Below are positions 17,790 through 26,226 of a DNA stretch of 64,000 nt, piece by piece. Every line of letters begins with the position of its first letter. Position 1 is the stretch's first letter. The position numbers were made by a program, and so were the translations under genes. The notes under the pieces were generated by a model that did not search any database, was not told the DNA's origin, and was given only the letters and a program-made list of their open reading frames with translations. Location: assembly GCA_947258795.1 (NCBI GenBank), contig CAMYJU010000008.1, positions 62,001 to 126,000 on the forward strand. The letters are read 5' to 3'. This DNA is from an uncultured Gammaproteobacteria bacterium. GTDB taxonomy: Bacteria > Pseudomonadota > Gammaproteobacteria > DRJJ01.

Positions 17790-18113
17790 TTATTGGATTT
17801 GTAATCGTGAGCTGACGGACCTGACCCCCTGAACAGAACGCGCCAGGCGCACCGCCCGCTCGGCAATCGCACTGGAGCTGACCGCACCACGCAGCGTCAC
17901 CACTCCGTCACGTGCGCTGACACGGATATCCGTCGCCGGAACCGCCTGGTCCCTGACCAGTACACGATTGACCCGGTTGATTATATCCGCGTCCTGACTG
18001 CTGTAGGTCTTACCTGTTGAATGACCACCGGCACCGATGGTCATGGTGGTACACGCGCTGGTGTTCAGCAGTATGAATAAAAACAGGACCAGTAACTTGT
18101 TTATGGTTCGCAT
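17790..18113 (-). CDS. BON-domain lipoprotein (OsmY-like)
   Basis: This 107-residue protein has a lipobox (LNTSAC, Cys about residue 21) and one BON domain (about 40-105: DIINRVNRVLV, VTLRGAVSSSAIAERAVRLA). BON proteins bind membranes and often rise under osmotic stress. It ends 16 bases before the amidotransferase start, on the same strand, so both may be one operon; that would agree with an osmotic-stress role for both (inference). Start ATG has GGAAGAA upstream. Confidence 0.85.
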   Translation of the reverse strand: MRTINKLLVLFLFILLNTSACTTMTIGAGGHSTGKTYSSQDADIINRVNRVLVRDQAVPATDIRVSARDGVVTLRGAVSSSAIAERAVRLARSVQGVRSVSSRLQIQ

Positions 18114-18197
18114 GGTTTCTTCCTATCGGGACACAGCCGCCAAACGGCTCGGCCTTATAGTAAACACAATACAGACAGAACGCGAAATTCCGGCGGC

Positions 18198-19733
18198 TCA
18201 AGCTTTCCCGTAACCTCCACCACCCGGCGTCATCACCTCCAGCCTGTCACCCGCGTTCACCTGCAAGCTGAATTTGCCGGGTAACGGCTCGTTGTTCAAT
18301 CGATTCGTACCGGACTGCCCCGCTCCGCCACCCCGGATTCCCCAGGGCGGGTGGCGTCGGCGTTCACTGAGCATGGTCACACTGGTTGGCATCAGGAATT
18401 CATATTCCCGCACCAGACCGTCACCACCAGGCCGTTGACCATGCCCGCCTGAGTGCCTGCGTATCGCATAGCGATGCAGACGCAACGGGAATTTCATCTC
18501 CAGCACCTCGATCGGCGTATTCAGAGTATTGGTCATATGCGTCTGCACCGCACTCAGACCACCACCAAGCTGTCCGGCACCCATACCGCCGCCGATAGTT
18601 TCGTAGTAATCCCACGGCTGTTGCGCATCGGCGCTGCCCATGGCCAGGTTATTCATACTGCCCTGACTGGCTGCCGGGATACGTTCCGGTATCGCACCGG
18701 CCAGCGCACCGCATAACACATCGACCATACGCGTAGACGTCTCGACATTACCGGCCGCCACCGCGGCCGGTCTTTGCGCGTTGACCAGACAGGCTGGCGC
18801 TACCTTCAGGCTGATCGGGCGAAAACTGCCGGCACAGGCCGGGGTATTCTCCGGCACCAGGCAGCGAAACACGTAATAAACCGCCGCCGCTGTCACCGAC
18901 AACGGGCAATTGATGTTACCTTCGACCTGTGCGGCCGTGCCGCTAAAGTCCACCTCGATATCGTGACCTTTAACCGTGACGGTCACCCGGATCGCGATAT
19001 CCGTATTGCCGAGGCCATCGTCATCCATCAGGTCTTCGAAGCTGTAACTGCCGTCCGGTATCCTGTTCAGTTCACTGCGTGCCAGTTTCTCCGCATAGTT
19101 GTTCAGCTCGATCAAGGCGCAGGAAAACGCGTTCGTTCCGTTTGAGACAACCAGCTCTTGCAAGCGGGCCAGACCCGTACGATTGGCACTGATCTGTGCA
19201 GCGAAATCACCCTGCGACTGTTCAGGATTACGCAGGCAGGCCAGCAGGCCGGTCATGATCTCCTGGTTCAGTTCGCCGGCTCGTAGCAGGTGTACCGGGC
19301 CGATCACACAACCTTCCTCGGCCAGGGTGCGCGATAGCGGCATGGACCCTGGTGAGGCCGCACCGATATCAGCATGATGGGCACGATTGGCGACAAATCC
19401 GGTCAATTGCTGTTGTGCAAACAGTGGCGCGATCACGGTCACATCAGGCAGATGAGTGCCACCGAGATAGGGATCGTTCAGCATGATCATATCGCCTGCG
19501 CACCAGTCGATCTGACCGACGATATCGGCCATGGCGTAGGCCATACTGCCCAGATGTACCGGGATATGCGCCGCCTGGGCGCATAATTCGCCGTGATGAT
19601 CGAACACGGCACAGGAGTAATCCAGCCGGTCGCGTATGTTCGGGGAGAACGCGGCACGCCTCAGCACCGCGCCCATTTCATCGCAAATAGCCTGCATACG
19701 GCTGGTGAAAATGCTCAGCTCGATGACATCCAT
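18198..19733 (-). CDS. Hydantoinase B / oxoprolinase-family subunit (orphan HyuB)
   Basis: The 511-residue protein is full length for HyuB, with the family segments ILNDPYLGGTHLPDV, DFSGTAAQVEGNINCP and GGGGYG at the C-terminus. HyuB normally works with HyuA in ATP-dependent opening of N-methylhydantoin or 5-oxoproline rings. No HyuA gene is present: upstream lies a repeat element and a divergent gene, downstream the BON lipoprotein. The ATG at 19733 is preferred over the TTG one codon earlier. The substrate cannot be predicted. Confidence 0.88.
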   Translation of the reverse strand: MDVIELSIFTSRMQAICDEMGAVLRRAAFSPNIRDRLDYSCAVFDHHGELCAQAAHIPVHLGSMAYAMADIVGQIDWCAGDMIMLNDPYLGGTHLPDVTVIAPLFAQQQLTGFVANRAHHADIGAASPGSMPLSRTLAEEGCVIGPVHLLRAGELNQEIMTGLLACLRNPEQSQGDFAAQISANRTGLARLQELVVSNGTNAFSCALIELNNYAEKLARSELNRIPDGSYSFEDLMDDDGLGNTDIAIRVTVTVKGHDIEVDFSGTAAQVEGNINCPLSVTAAAVYYVFRCLVPENTPACAGSFRPISLKVAPACLVNAQRPAAVAAGNVETSTRMVDVLCGALAGAIPERIPAASQGSMNNLAMGSADAQQPWDYYETIGGGMGAGQLGGGLSAVQTHMTNTLNTPIEVLEMKFPLRLHRYAIRRHSGGHGQRPGGDGLVREYEFLMPTSVTMLSERRRHPPWGIRGGGAGQSGTNRLNNEPLPGKFSLQVNAGDRLEVMTPGGGGYGKA

Positions 19734-19744
19734 CAAGCCAGTCT

Positions 19745-19920
19745 AGGGTCTGTTAGCGCCAAGTCAATAGGTTCTGTTGCGTATAAAAAGCGCCAATCAA
19801 GGCGCGAGGAGCGTAGTTTGGTTATTCCAAATGAGCGACGAGCAAGCACAGAATGGCGTTTTTTCAGGCGCAACCCGAAGGTCTGGTGCAGGGCCTGTTG
19901 ACTCGGTGTTAACAGGCCCT
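19745..19920. mobile_element. 176-bp fold-back (MITE-like) repeat with 21-bp imperfect terminal inverted repeats
   Basis: The left end (19745-19765, AGGGTCTGTTAGCGCC...) and right end (19900-19920, ...GTTAACAGGCCCT) are inverted copies matching at 17 of 21 positions, all four differences being transitions. A second inverted pair lies inside (19776-19795 against 19854-19874), and the middle is a TTTGG-TTATT-CCAAA hairpin (19817-19831), so the whole element can fold into one long hairpin. No transposase is encoded. The right end contains a separate hairpin GGGCCTGTT / AACAGGCCC. It fills the gap between hyuB and the urate-oxidase-N gene. Confidence 0.65.
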
Positions 19921-19944
19921 TGCAAAGATATCTACTACGGGTGA

Positions 19945-19972
19945 TTGAAAAACGCGAAGCAATCCCTATAAT
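19945..19972 (+). promoter_or_regulatory. Sigma-70-type promoter for the urate-oxidase-N gene
   Basis: TTGAAA (19945-19950) and a perfect TATAAT (19967-19972) are separated by 16 bases. Transcription would start near 19980, about 60 bases before the ATG, which has AGGGAGAG upstream. Confidence 0.7.
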
Positions 19973-20038
19973 GTCCAAGAAATTTACTCAGGTTTATTAA
20001 GTCTTTTAATAATACAAAACTTACTAGGGAGAGCGCTC

Positions 20039-20632
20039 ATGAATCCACTGAAATCCGTCACCGGTACGATAGTAACCGGTTTTATCCTGGCGATTATCGC
20101 CCTGGCCATTATGGGCTTCGGCAAGATCAACGCACTGAATATGGAAGTCTGGTTCCACGTGATGGCCGGTGTGGTCTGGATCGGACTGCTTTATTACTTT
20201 AACTTTGTACAGGTTCCCGGTGTCGGCCAGGCCCTGGCTGAGGCCGATAGTGGTGGCCCCGGCCCTGCTGCGATCAACAAGTATGTCGCACCGCGTGCAC
20301 TGCTGTGGTTTCGCTGGGGGGCGGTGGTTACCTGGCTGTCCGGTGTCGGCGCACTGCAGAACCTGGCTCCGGGCGGCACCCTGAAAGCCTTTACATTCAG
20401 CGGTGGTATGGAAGTCATCGGCCTGGGCGCATGGCTGGGCACCATTATGCTGTTCAACGTATGGGTACTGATCTGGCCGAACCAGAAGAAAATCCTCGGT
20501 ATCGTTGAGTCCACCCCTGAGGCGATTGCCAAGGCCAAGGTGGTTGCACTGATGGCGTCACGCATCAACACGGTACTGTCCATCCCAATGCTGCTGTGCA
20601 TGGTCGGCTATGGCCATGGTCTGAGCTTCTGA
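20039..20632 (+). CDS. Urate-oxidase N-terminal-domain membrane protein (PuuD-like, without cytochrome domain)
   Basis: This 197-residue inner-membrane protein has about five hydrophobic spans (near 8-28, 36-56, 85-103, 119-143 and 175-192) and matches the membrane domain of PuuD-type urate hydroxylases. The C-terminal cytochrome c domain of full-length PuuD is absent, although soluble cytochromes are encoded elsewhere in the window. Stand-alone versions are common and their substrate is unproven. Conserved His in EVWFHVMAGVVW and Trp/Arg in LLWFRWGAVVTW could bind haem (inference). It has its own promoter and a strong terminator, so it is monocistronic. Confidence 0.8.
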   Translation: MNPLKSVTGTIVTGFILAIIALAIMGFGKINALNMEVWFHVMAGVVWIGLLYYFNFVQVPGVGQALAEADSGGPGPAAINKYVAPRALLWFRWGAVVTWLSGVGALQNLAPGGTLKAFTFSGGMEVIGLGAWLGTIMLFNVWVLIWPNQKKILGIVESTPEAIAKAKVVALMASRINTVLSIPMLLCMVGYGHGLSF

Positions 20633-20659
20633 TCGTAAGCACACGCATTTCATGATAAT

Positions 20660-20690
20660 AAGGCCCGGTGTTCAGACCGGGCCTTATTTA
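20660..20690 (+). terminator. Intrinsic terminator
   Basis: AAGGCCCGGT-GTTCAG-ACCGGGCCTT followed by ATTTATTT. The 10-bp stem is perfect and GC-rich. It lies 28 bases after the stop of the PuuD-like gene. Confidence 0.9.
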
Positions 20691-20821
20691 TTTAAGGGTC
20701 TGTTTTAACCCCATTGACCGGCTTGCCTGATCAGGGCTTAGTTACTATAATCACTCGTTTTCTCGGCGTATTGATAAGCAATCGGCAGCACAGGCTGCCT
20801 TTTTTGCTTTTTGGAACAAAC

Positions 20822-22003
20822 ATGACGCAGGATCATCTGATGGATACTTACCGTCGCCAGGCCGTTACCTTTACCCAGGGTGAAGGCGTATGGCTGACGG
20901 ACACCAACGGCAAACGCTACCTGGATGCCATCTCCGGCATCGCGGTCTGCGGTCTGGGCCATGCGCATCCGAAGGTCAGCGAGGCCCTGTGCAGGCAGGC
21001 CTCGACACTGCTGCATACCTCCAACCTGTACCAGATCGACCTGCAGACCCGGCTGGCCGAGCGTCTGTGCGCAATCAGCGGCATGGAAAAGGTGTTCTTC
21101 GGCAACTCCGGTGCCGAGGCCAACGAGGCCGCGATCAAACTCGCGCGTCTGTATGGCCATCACCAGGGTATAGACAAGCCGGCCATCGTGGTGATGGAAA
21201 ACAGTTTCCACGGGCGCACACTGGCCACCTTGAGCGCCACCGGCAACCGCAGTGTACAGGCTGGCTTTGAACCCCTGGTTCAGGGATTTGTGCGTGCACC
21301 CTATAACGACCTGGAGGCCTTGCGCAACATTGCCAGTAACAATTCCAATGTGGTCGCTATCCTGGTCGAACCGGTGCAGGGTGAAGGCGGTATCAACATA
21401 CCGGACACCGGCTACCTGAACAGTATCCGTGAGCTGTGCGACGAGCATGGCTGGCTGATGATGCTGGATGAAATCCAGACCGGCATGGGCCGCAGCGGTT
21501 ACTGGCTGGCATGGCAGGCGGAAGCAGACGCCAGACCGGATGTGGTCACCCTGGCCAAGAGCCTCGGTAACGGCGTACCGATCGGTGCCTGCCTGGCGCG
21601 TGGTATCGCCGCTGATGTGCTACAGCCCGGCACCCATGGATCGACCTTTGGCGGCAACCCGCTGGCCTGTAGCGCCGCACTCGCAGTAATTGACACCATA
21701 GAGTCAGAAAACCTGCTGTCACGCGCAACCGTACTGGGTAATACATTCCAGCATGGTTTCCGGGAACGGATCGGAGAACTTTCAGGCGTCATGGCCATAC
21801 GCAATCATGGTCTATTGATCGGCATCGAACTGGATCGCCCCTGTGCAGAGCTGGTCGCCCAGGCGCTGGACAAAGGCCTGCTGATCAATGTCACGGCTGA
21901 AAAGGTGGTACGCCTGCTGCCGCCATTGATCACAACCGATGAACAGGCGCATTCGGTGATTGCGACCCTGTCTGAACTGATCGAGGCCTTTTTACAGGCT
22001 TGA
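20822..22003 (+). CDS. argD: Acetylornithine aminotransferase
   Basis: This 393-residue class III PLP aminotransferase converts N-acetylglutamate semialdehyde to N-acetylornithine. Motifs include [28 protein letters not shown] and the PLP lysine in [14 protein letters not shown], followed by [10 protein letters not shown]. The ATG at 20822 ([13 protein letters not shown]) is chosen since homology begins there. argF follows 13 bases later, so the two arginine genes form an operon. Confidence 0.95.
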   Translation: MTQDHLMDTYRRQAVTFTQGEGVWLTDTNGKRYLDAISGIAVCGLGHAHPKVSEALCRQASTLLHTSNLYQIDLQTRLAERLCAISGMEKVFFGNSGAEANEAAIKLARLYGHHQGIDKPAIVVMENSFHGRTLATLSATGNRSVQAGFEPLVQGFVRAPYNDLEALRNIASNNSNVVAILVEPVQGEGGINIPDTGYLNSIRELCDEHGWLMMLDEIQTGMGRSGYWLAWQAEADARPDVVTLAKSLGNGVPIGACLARGIAADVLQPGTHGSTFGGNPLACSAALAVIDTIESENLLSRATVLGNTFQHGFRERIGELSGVMAIRNHGLLIGIELDRPCAELVAQALDKGLLINVTAEKVVRLLPPLITTDEQAHSVIATLSELIEAFLQA

Positions 22004-22016
22004 CCGGAGTACCACG

Positions 22017-22919
22017 ATGAGCACCAGACACTTTCTGACCCTGATGGACCTGTCTCCGCAAGAACACGAGGAGCTTGTCCAGCGCGCGATAGAACTGAAA
22101 TCCATGCACAAGAACGGCAATCGCCATACACCGTTAAAGAACAAGGTGCTGGGCATGATTTTCGAAAAGTCGTCCACCCGCACCCGGGTTTCGTTTGAAG
22201 CTGGTATGGCGCATTTTGGTGGTCACGCGATATTCCTGTCCCCACGTGATACCCAGCTCGGCCGCGGTGAAACCATTGAGGACAGCGCACGCGTATTGTC
22301 ACGCATGGTCGATGTGATCATGATTCGTACCTACGAACATGAGAAGATCGAACGCTTTGCCGAATACTCGCAGGTGCCGGTTATCAACGCCCTGACCGAT
22401 TTGTATCATCCGTGCCAGTTACTCGCCGATATGCAGACCTATTTCGAACATCGCGGCACCATCCGAGGGCGCACGGTTGCCTGGATCGGTGATGGCAATA
22501 ATATGAGTCACTCGTATATCAATGCCGCGCGCCAGTATGGCTTTGAACTGCGCCTGGGCTGCCCGGAAGGCTATGACCCGGATGCAAATATTCTGGAAGC
22601 GGCAGGCGATAGTGTTCGCCTGCTACGCGACCCGGCCGAGGCCGCAACAGACGCCGACCTGGTCGTGACCGACGTCTGGGCCAGCATGGGTCAGGAAGAA
22701 GAACAACAGGCACGCGAACAGGCCTTTGCCAATTATCAGGTCACGGCTGAATTGATGGGCCACGCCAAAGATGATGCACTGTTCATGCACTGCCTGCCTG
22801 CACATCGTGGTGAAGAGGTCGCCGCCGAGGTAATCGACGGCCCATGGAGCGTGGCCTGGGATGAGGCCGAAAACCGCCTGCATGCACAAAAGGCCTTGCT
22901 GGAATTCCTGCTAAGCTAA
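22017..22919 (+). CDS. argF: Ornithine carbamoyltransferase
   Basis: ArgF makes citrulline from ornithine and carbamoyl phosphate. The 300-residue protein has the carbamoyl-phosphate motif [10 protein letters not shown], the HPCQLLAD segment, and [11 protein letters not shown] near the C-terminus with the catalytic Cys. A modest ribosome-binding site lies between argD and the ATG. Its product is the substrate of ArgG, encoded at 2782-3999. Confidence 0.97.
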   Translation: MSTRHFLTLMDLSPQEHEELVQRAIELKSMHKNGNRHTPLKNKVLGMIFEKSSTRTRVSFEAGMAHFGGHAIFLSPRDTQLGRGETIEDSARVLSRMVDVIMIRTYEHEKIERFAEYSQVPVINALTDLYHPCQLLADMQTYFEHRGTIRGRTVAWIGDGNNMSHSYINAARQYGFELRLGCPEGYDPDANILEAAGDSVRLLRDPAEAATDADLVVTDVWASMGQEEEQQAREQAFANYQVTAELMGHAKDDALFMHCLPAHRGEEVAAEVIDGPWSVAWDEAENRLHAQKALLEFLLS

Positions 22920-22930
22920 GAAATTGTCGT

Positions 22931-23425
22931 TTATGACTGACAAAGCGCTTTCAGATCTGCTGCCCGGTAAAAATACAATAGCTGTCCCGCGGCCGGTTGC
23001 GGCTGGCCGCTGAAGCCGATACCCATCACCGCGCTCTTCCTGAATTTGATAAAACAGGAACCGTTGTCTGACAATAGCTCCGAGGCCCAGCTACTCATAT
23101 CCGGCTCATGACCGACGCACATAATGGTGCTGTCCGCATCATAGCCAGACAGGGCCTTGCACAAGGCCGTCACCGGATAGCCTCCGTCCAGCACATCCAG
23201 CGTTTCGACCTCACGCTGTAACGACTCAGCGGTCAGCCACGCGGTCTGTTGCGCCCGTTCACGTGGGCTGGCCAGCACCCGGTCAACGGACATACCAAAA
23301 GCCTGCAAGGCCCTGGCTACCTGTTTCTGTATCTGTACCCCTTTATCGGTCAACGGACGCATCGCATCATCGGCAAAGGCCGCACCGGATACCGCATCGG
23401 CATGTCGCACCAGTATCAGTTCCAT
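22931..23425 (-). CDS. sixA: Phosphohistidine phosphatase SixA
   Basis: This 164-residue histidine phosphatase has the N-terminal RHA catalytic motif (LILVRHADA) and a second His in CVGHEPDMS. SixA removes phosphate from His residues of phosphorelay proteins, including the nitrogen PTS in E. coli. It converges with argF, leaving only 11 bases between the stop codons. A possible 34-codon gene ends three bases before its ATG. Confidence 0.92.
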   Translation of the reverse strand: MELILVRHADAVSGAAFADDAMRPLTDKGVQIQKQVARALQAFGMSVDRVLASPRERAQQTAWLTAESLQREVETLDVLDGGYPVTALCKALSGYDADSTIMCVGHEPDMSSWASELLSDNGSCFIKFRKSAVMGIGFSGQPQPAAGQLLYFYRAADLKALCQS

Positions 23426-23428
23426 ACT

Positions 23429-23533
23429 TCACCCAGGCGTGTAGGCATCATCACTCAAGCTAAAAGCATTGTGGCTAAAAATTTCTTCAGCTTTATTTTT
23501 CAACTCTATATAGAGTTTTTCTTGATTGGTCAT
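23429..23533 (-). CDS. Possible 34-residue small protein upstream of sixA
   Basis: The frame encodes MTNQEKLYIELKNKAEEI followed by FSHNAFSLSDDAYTPG. It has a good ribosome-binding site (AGGAG eight bases before the ATG) and its TGA is followed after three bases by the sixA ATG, which suggests translational coupling. It is hydrophilic, with a probable N-terminal helix, and matches no family I recognise. It could be a true small protein or a leader that gates sixA translation. Confidence 0.5.
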   Translation of the reverse strand: MTNQEKLYIELKNKAEEIFSHNAFSLSDDAYTPG

Positions 23534-23549
23534 TTCCTTTGCTCCTATT

Positions 23550-23567
23550 CATTTGATCCATCAAATG
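23550..23567. promoter_or_regulatory. 18-bp palindrome upstream of the small ORF and sixA
   Basis: CATTTGATCCATCAAATG has perfect 8-bp arms around a CC centre and lies 17 bases before the small-ORF start. It resembles an operator for a dimeric regulator. The TTGAT/ATCAA half-sites are two bases apart, not four, so it is not an FNR box. Confidence 0.5.
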
Positions 23568-23569
23568 CG

Positions 23570-23797
23570 AAGCACTATTCTAGCCTTTCTCGCTTCTGAT
23601 TTTCCAACTCATTTGGCCTGGATCAGTATTTATACGAGCCAGGTTCACTGATTATTAATAATAACAATCACATATGTATACTCCTTGATTCATCGGAGTG
23701 AATTACGAGATTACAAAACTACTCCAGATCCAGTTCAGTAACTGGAAACAACTTTTCTGATCCGCTCTCTCCCTGCATTTCAGGGTACAATAGCCCC
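23570..23797. other. Intergenic stretch without recognised genes
   Basis: AT-rich DNA between the sixA leader region and the protease gene. No convincing ORF, terminator or RNA gene was seen. It should hold the divergent promoters. Confidence 0.5.
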
Positions 23798-24334
23798 ATG
23801 TCAAACCAACCGAATCCGCAAAAACCCCAGCAGACGCACCGTATCGGCCGCGGCATGATCGTCGGCGCCTGGGTGCTGTTACTGGCGATGATGACCATGT
23901 TCTTCAATTCATGGCTGGAGAAGCAGCAAAACCCGAACCAGAACCCGTTTGCACGCGTCGATGATCAGGGAGTACGCGAGCTGCAACTGATACGCAATCG
24001 CGGCGGCCACTATGTCATGAACGGGCGCATCAATGGCGAGACCGTGGTGTTCCTGCTGGACACCGGCGCGACCGATGTCGTACTGCCCGAACAGGTTGCC
24101 GACCAACTGGGTCTGGACCGGGGACAACCCTATACGGTTTCCACTGCCAACGGTTATATCACCGTTTACGCAACCCGCTTGGATGAAATAGAATTGGGCA
24201 CCATCGTACTGAACAAGGTACGCGCCAGTATCAACCCGCATATGGACGGCAGGGAAATCCTGCTCGGTATGTCGGCGCTGAAACAGCTGGAGCTGGTGCA
24301 ACAGGGCAATACCCTGACACTGAAACAATACTGA
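23798..24334 (+). CDS. Membrane-anchored retropepsin-like aspartic protease (clan AA)
   Basis: The 178-residue protein has a positively charged N-terminus, one membrane span (about 20-37) and a single retropepsin domain with the catalytic motif LLDTGATDVVLP (Asp88). One catalytic Asp per chain means it should act as a dimer, as retroviral proteases do. The closing LLGMSALKQLEL is also typical. The family is common in gammaproteobacteria near tethered periplasmic proteins, but its substrates are mostly unknown. Confidence 0.85.
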   Translation: MSNQPNPQKPQQTHRIGRGMIVGAWVLLLAMMTMFFNSWLEKQQNPNQNPFARVDDQGVRELQLIRNRGGHYVMNGRINGETVVFLLDTGATDVVLPEQVADQLGLDRGQPYTVSTANGYITVYATRLDEIELGTIVLNKVRASINPHMDGREILLGMSALKQLELVQQGNTLTLKQY

Positions 24335-24405
24335 CTACTTGCACTGATGGAAAAATATCTCAGTCTGGAGTAATGACAGGAATGGCCAGCTCTATATTTA
24401 CTACC

Positions 24406-24438
24406 CCCTCACCCCAACCCTCTCCCGGAGGGAGAGGG
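24406..24438. repeat. Dispersed palindromic repeat, family 1, copy 2
   Basis: CCCTCACCCCAACCCTCTCCC then GGAGGGAGAGGG, split here, is the reverse complement form of the repeat at 2678-2710, with 30 of 33 bases identical. It lies between the protease gene and the FKBP gene. Confidence 0.8.
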
Positions 24439-24467
24439 AGGTTCATTAGCAATTAAGAGGAAACAGC

Positions 24468-24821
24468 ATGTCTGATCAAATCACCACAGATTCAGGACTG
24501 GTCTACGAGGACCTGGTCGTTGGCGAAGGCACGCAGGCCACCGGCCTCGGCCAGACAGCCATCGTCCATTACACCGGCTGGCTGGAGGACGGTACCGAGT
24601 TCGATTCCAGCGTCAAACGTAACGACCCGTTCAGCTTCCCGCTCGGTGCCAGTATGGTGATCAAGGGTTGGGACGAAGGTGTCGTCGGTATGAAAGAAGG
24701 CGGCAAACGCAAGCTGACCATCCCGCCGGAACTGGGTTACGGCGCGGCCGGGGCCGGTGGTGTCATTCCAGGTAACGCCACGCTGATCTTTGAAGTCGAA
24801 CTACTGGAAATCAGTGAGTAG
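24468..24821 (+). CDS. FKBP-type peptidyl-prolyl cis-trans isomerase
   Basis: This 117-residue single-domain FKBP has no signal peptide, so it is cytoplasmic. It shows the full fold: [63 protein letters not shown]. It is close to the FKBP12-like proteins of bacteria. A ribosome-binding site (AAGAGGAAA) precedes the ATG. nadC starts inside its last codons. Confidence 0.93.
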   Translation: MSDQITTDSGLVYEDLVVGEGTQATGLGQTAIVHYTGWLEDGTEFDSSVKRNDPFSFPLGASMVIKGWDEGVVGMKEGGKRKLTIPPELGYGAAGAGGVIPGNATLIFEVELLEISE

Positions 24822-25659
24822 GATTGAAACGCCAGTACAGCAGGAAATCGAAAGCGATGTGCGTCGCGCACTGGATGAAGATATCGGCAGCGGCGACATC
24901 AGCGCTGAAATCCTGCCTGAGGGCCAGCTCGGCAACGCGACCGTAATCAGCCGGGAGGCGGCAGTGATCAGCGGCCGTCCGTGGTTTGATTGCGTTTTTG
25001 CCTTACTCGATCCGTCTGTACAAACCGATTGGCAGGTCAATGATGGCGATAAGGTACAGGCCGGCCAGACCGTATGCACGTTGCATGGCCATAGCCGCAG
25101 CCTGCTCAGTGGCGAACGTTGTGCATTAAACTTTCTGCAAACCCTGTCCGCCACCGCGAGCCAGACACGCCGCTATGTCGAGGCCATTCAGGGCACCAAC
25201 GCGACCATTCTCGATACCCGCAAGACCCTGCCCGGGCTGCGCCTGGCACAGAAGTATGCCGTACGTTGCGGCGGGGGCAGCAACCATCGTATGGGCCTGT
25301 ACGACGCCTACCTGATCAAGGAAAACCATATCGAGGCAGCCGGATCGATAGCCGCAGCGGTACACACTGCACGCACGAACCACCCGGGCTACAGCGTCGA
25401 AGTGGAAGTGGAAAACCTGGATGAACTGCAGCAGGCCCTGGATGCCGAGGTGGAACGTGTGCTGCTGGATAATTTTGACCTGCCCGGTTTAAGTCAGGCC
25501 GTCGGCCTGGCTAACGGTCAGACCGAACTCGAGGCCTCGGGCGGCATCTCGCTGGACACGATCCGCCAGGTTGCAGAGTCTGGTGTGGATTTTATTTCGG
25601 TGGGCGCGATCACCAAGGATATACAGGCGATCGATCTATCCATGCACTTGACCGGCTAA
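24814..25659 (+). CDS. nadC: Nicotinate-nucleotide pyrophosphorylase (quinolinate phosphoribosyltransferase)
   Basis: NadC makes nicotinate mononucleotide from quinolinate and PRPP in NAD synthesis. The 281-residue protein has [25 protein letters not shown] and the C-terminal [12 protein letters not shown] and FISVGAIT phosphate-binding loops. The start is taken as GTG at 24814 (SRIETPVQQ follows), overlapping the FKBP stop by eight bases. An in-frame ATG at 24790 lies within the FKBP gene and gives a non-homologous extension. Confidence 0.94.
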   Translation: MSRIETPVQQEIESDVRRALDEDIGSGDISAEILPEGQLGNATVISREAAVISGRPWFDCVFALLDPSVQTDWQVNDGDKVQAGQTVCTLHGHSRSLLSGERCALNFLQTLSATASQTRRYVEAIQGTNATILDTRKTLPGLRLAQKYAVRCGGGSNHRMGLYDAYLIKENHIEAAGSIAAAVHTARTNHPGYSVEVEVENLDELQQALDAEVERVLLDNFDLPGLSQAVGLANGQTELEASGGISLDTIRQVAESGVDFISVGAITKDIQAIDLSMHLTG

Positions 25660-25667
25660 ACACCCGA

Positions 25668-26066
25668 TCAAACGTTGGAATCGACGAACAGCCCCTTCAG
25701 GTCACCGAGCGCCTCTTCGAGCTTGTTCAGCTCTTCCGGCGGGATACGGCGGATCACTTCGTCGTTCTCGGCGTCGATGACTTCAATAATGACACGATTC
25801 TCGGACTGGCTCAGCTCAAAACTCAATTCGCGCTTGACTACCTGGACGGGACGATTGTCATCCGCCACTTCAGCCAGAAAGGCCTGTTTCGCTTCCTGCG
25901 CCTTGTCATCCTGCCTGCCCTGCTGCTGATGCTGCTTATCTTCCGTACGTGCGCCCTGTTCCGCAGCAGCGACCGGGGCGACCGGCGGTGCAGACACGGT
26001 GGCTTCTACCGCCGGCTGTAGCTGGGCGGTATAGGCAGTGGTCAGATTGGCGTCAAGGTTCATCAT
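25668..26066 (-). CDS. flaG: FlaG-family flagellar protein
   Basis: The 132-residue protein has a low-complexity N-terminus rich in Ala, Pro and Gln, and a C-terminal FlaG domain (about 75-125: LSFELSQSENRVIIEVIDAE, IRRIPPEEL). FlaG affects flagellar filament length in Vibrio and Pseudomonas and normally lies next to fliD. Here it is alone, converging with nadC. The first of two ATGs is at 26066. Confidence 0.82.
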   Translation of the reverse strand: MMNLDANLTTAYTAQLQPAVEATVSAPPVAPVAAAEQGARTEDKQHQQQGRQDDKAQEAKQAFLAEVADDNRPVQVVKRELSFELSQSENRVIIEVIDAENDEVIRRIPPEELNKLEEALGDLKGLFVDSNV

Positions 26067-26226
26067 CTATCAAGTACAATTATTACAGGTATACATATCC
26101 TGATTCAGAATATAAATTTCACTCATCATGACTATCGGCTATGGACTGAAAAACTTAACACTTTTTTTGTGTTTTTAGATGAATTAAAATAAATCATTGA
26201 TTTATCTTATAAATTATAATGGTATT

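Noticed and set aside
17774-17890. 39-codon N-terminal extension of the amidotransferase
   Set aside because: Class II amidotransferases need Cys as residue 2, which requires the start at 17773. The extension also overlaps the BON gene.
19733-19978. An 81-codon minus-strand frame across the fold-back repeat
   Set aside because: It runs through the inverted-repeat element, has no ribosome-binding site and looks like a chance frame.
20738-21448. A 236-codon minus-strand frame opposite argD
   Set aside because: Antisense to the conserved argD frame, with no recognisable domain.
23550-23567. FNR box before the small ORF and sixA
   Set aside because: Half-sites TTGAT and ATCAA are separated by two bases instead of four, so it does not fit FNR spacing. 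It was kept only as a palindrome.
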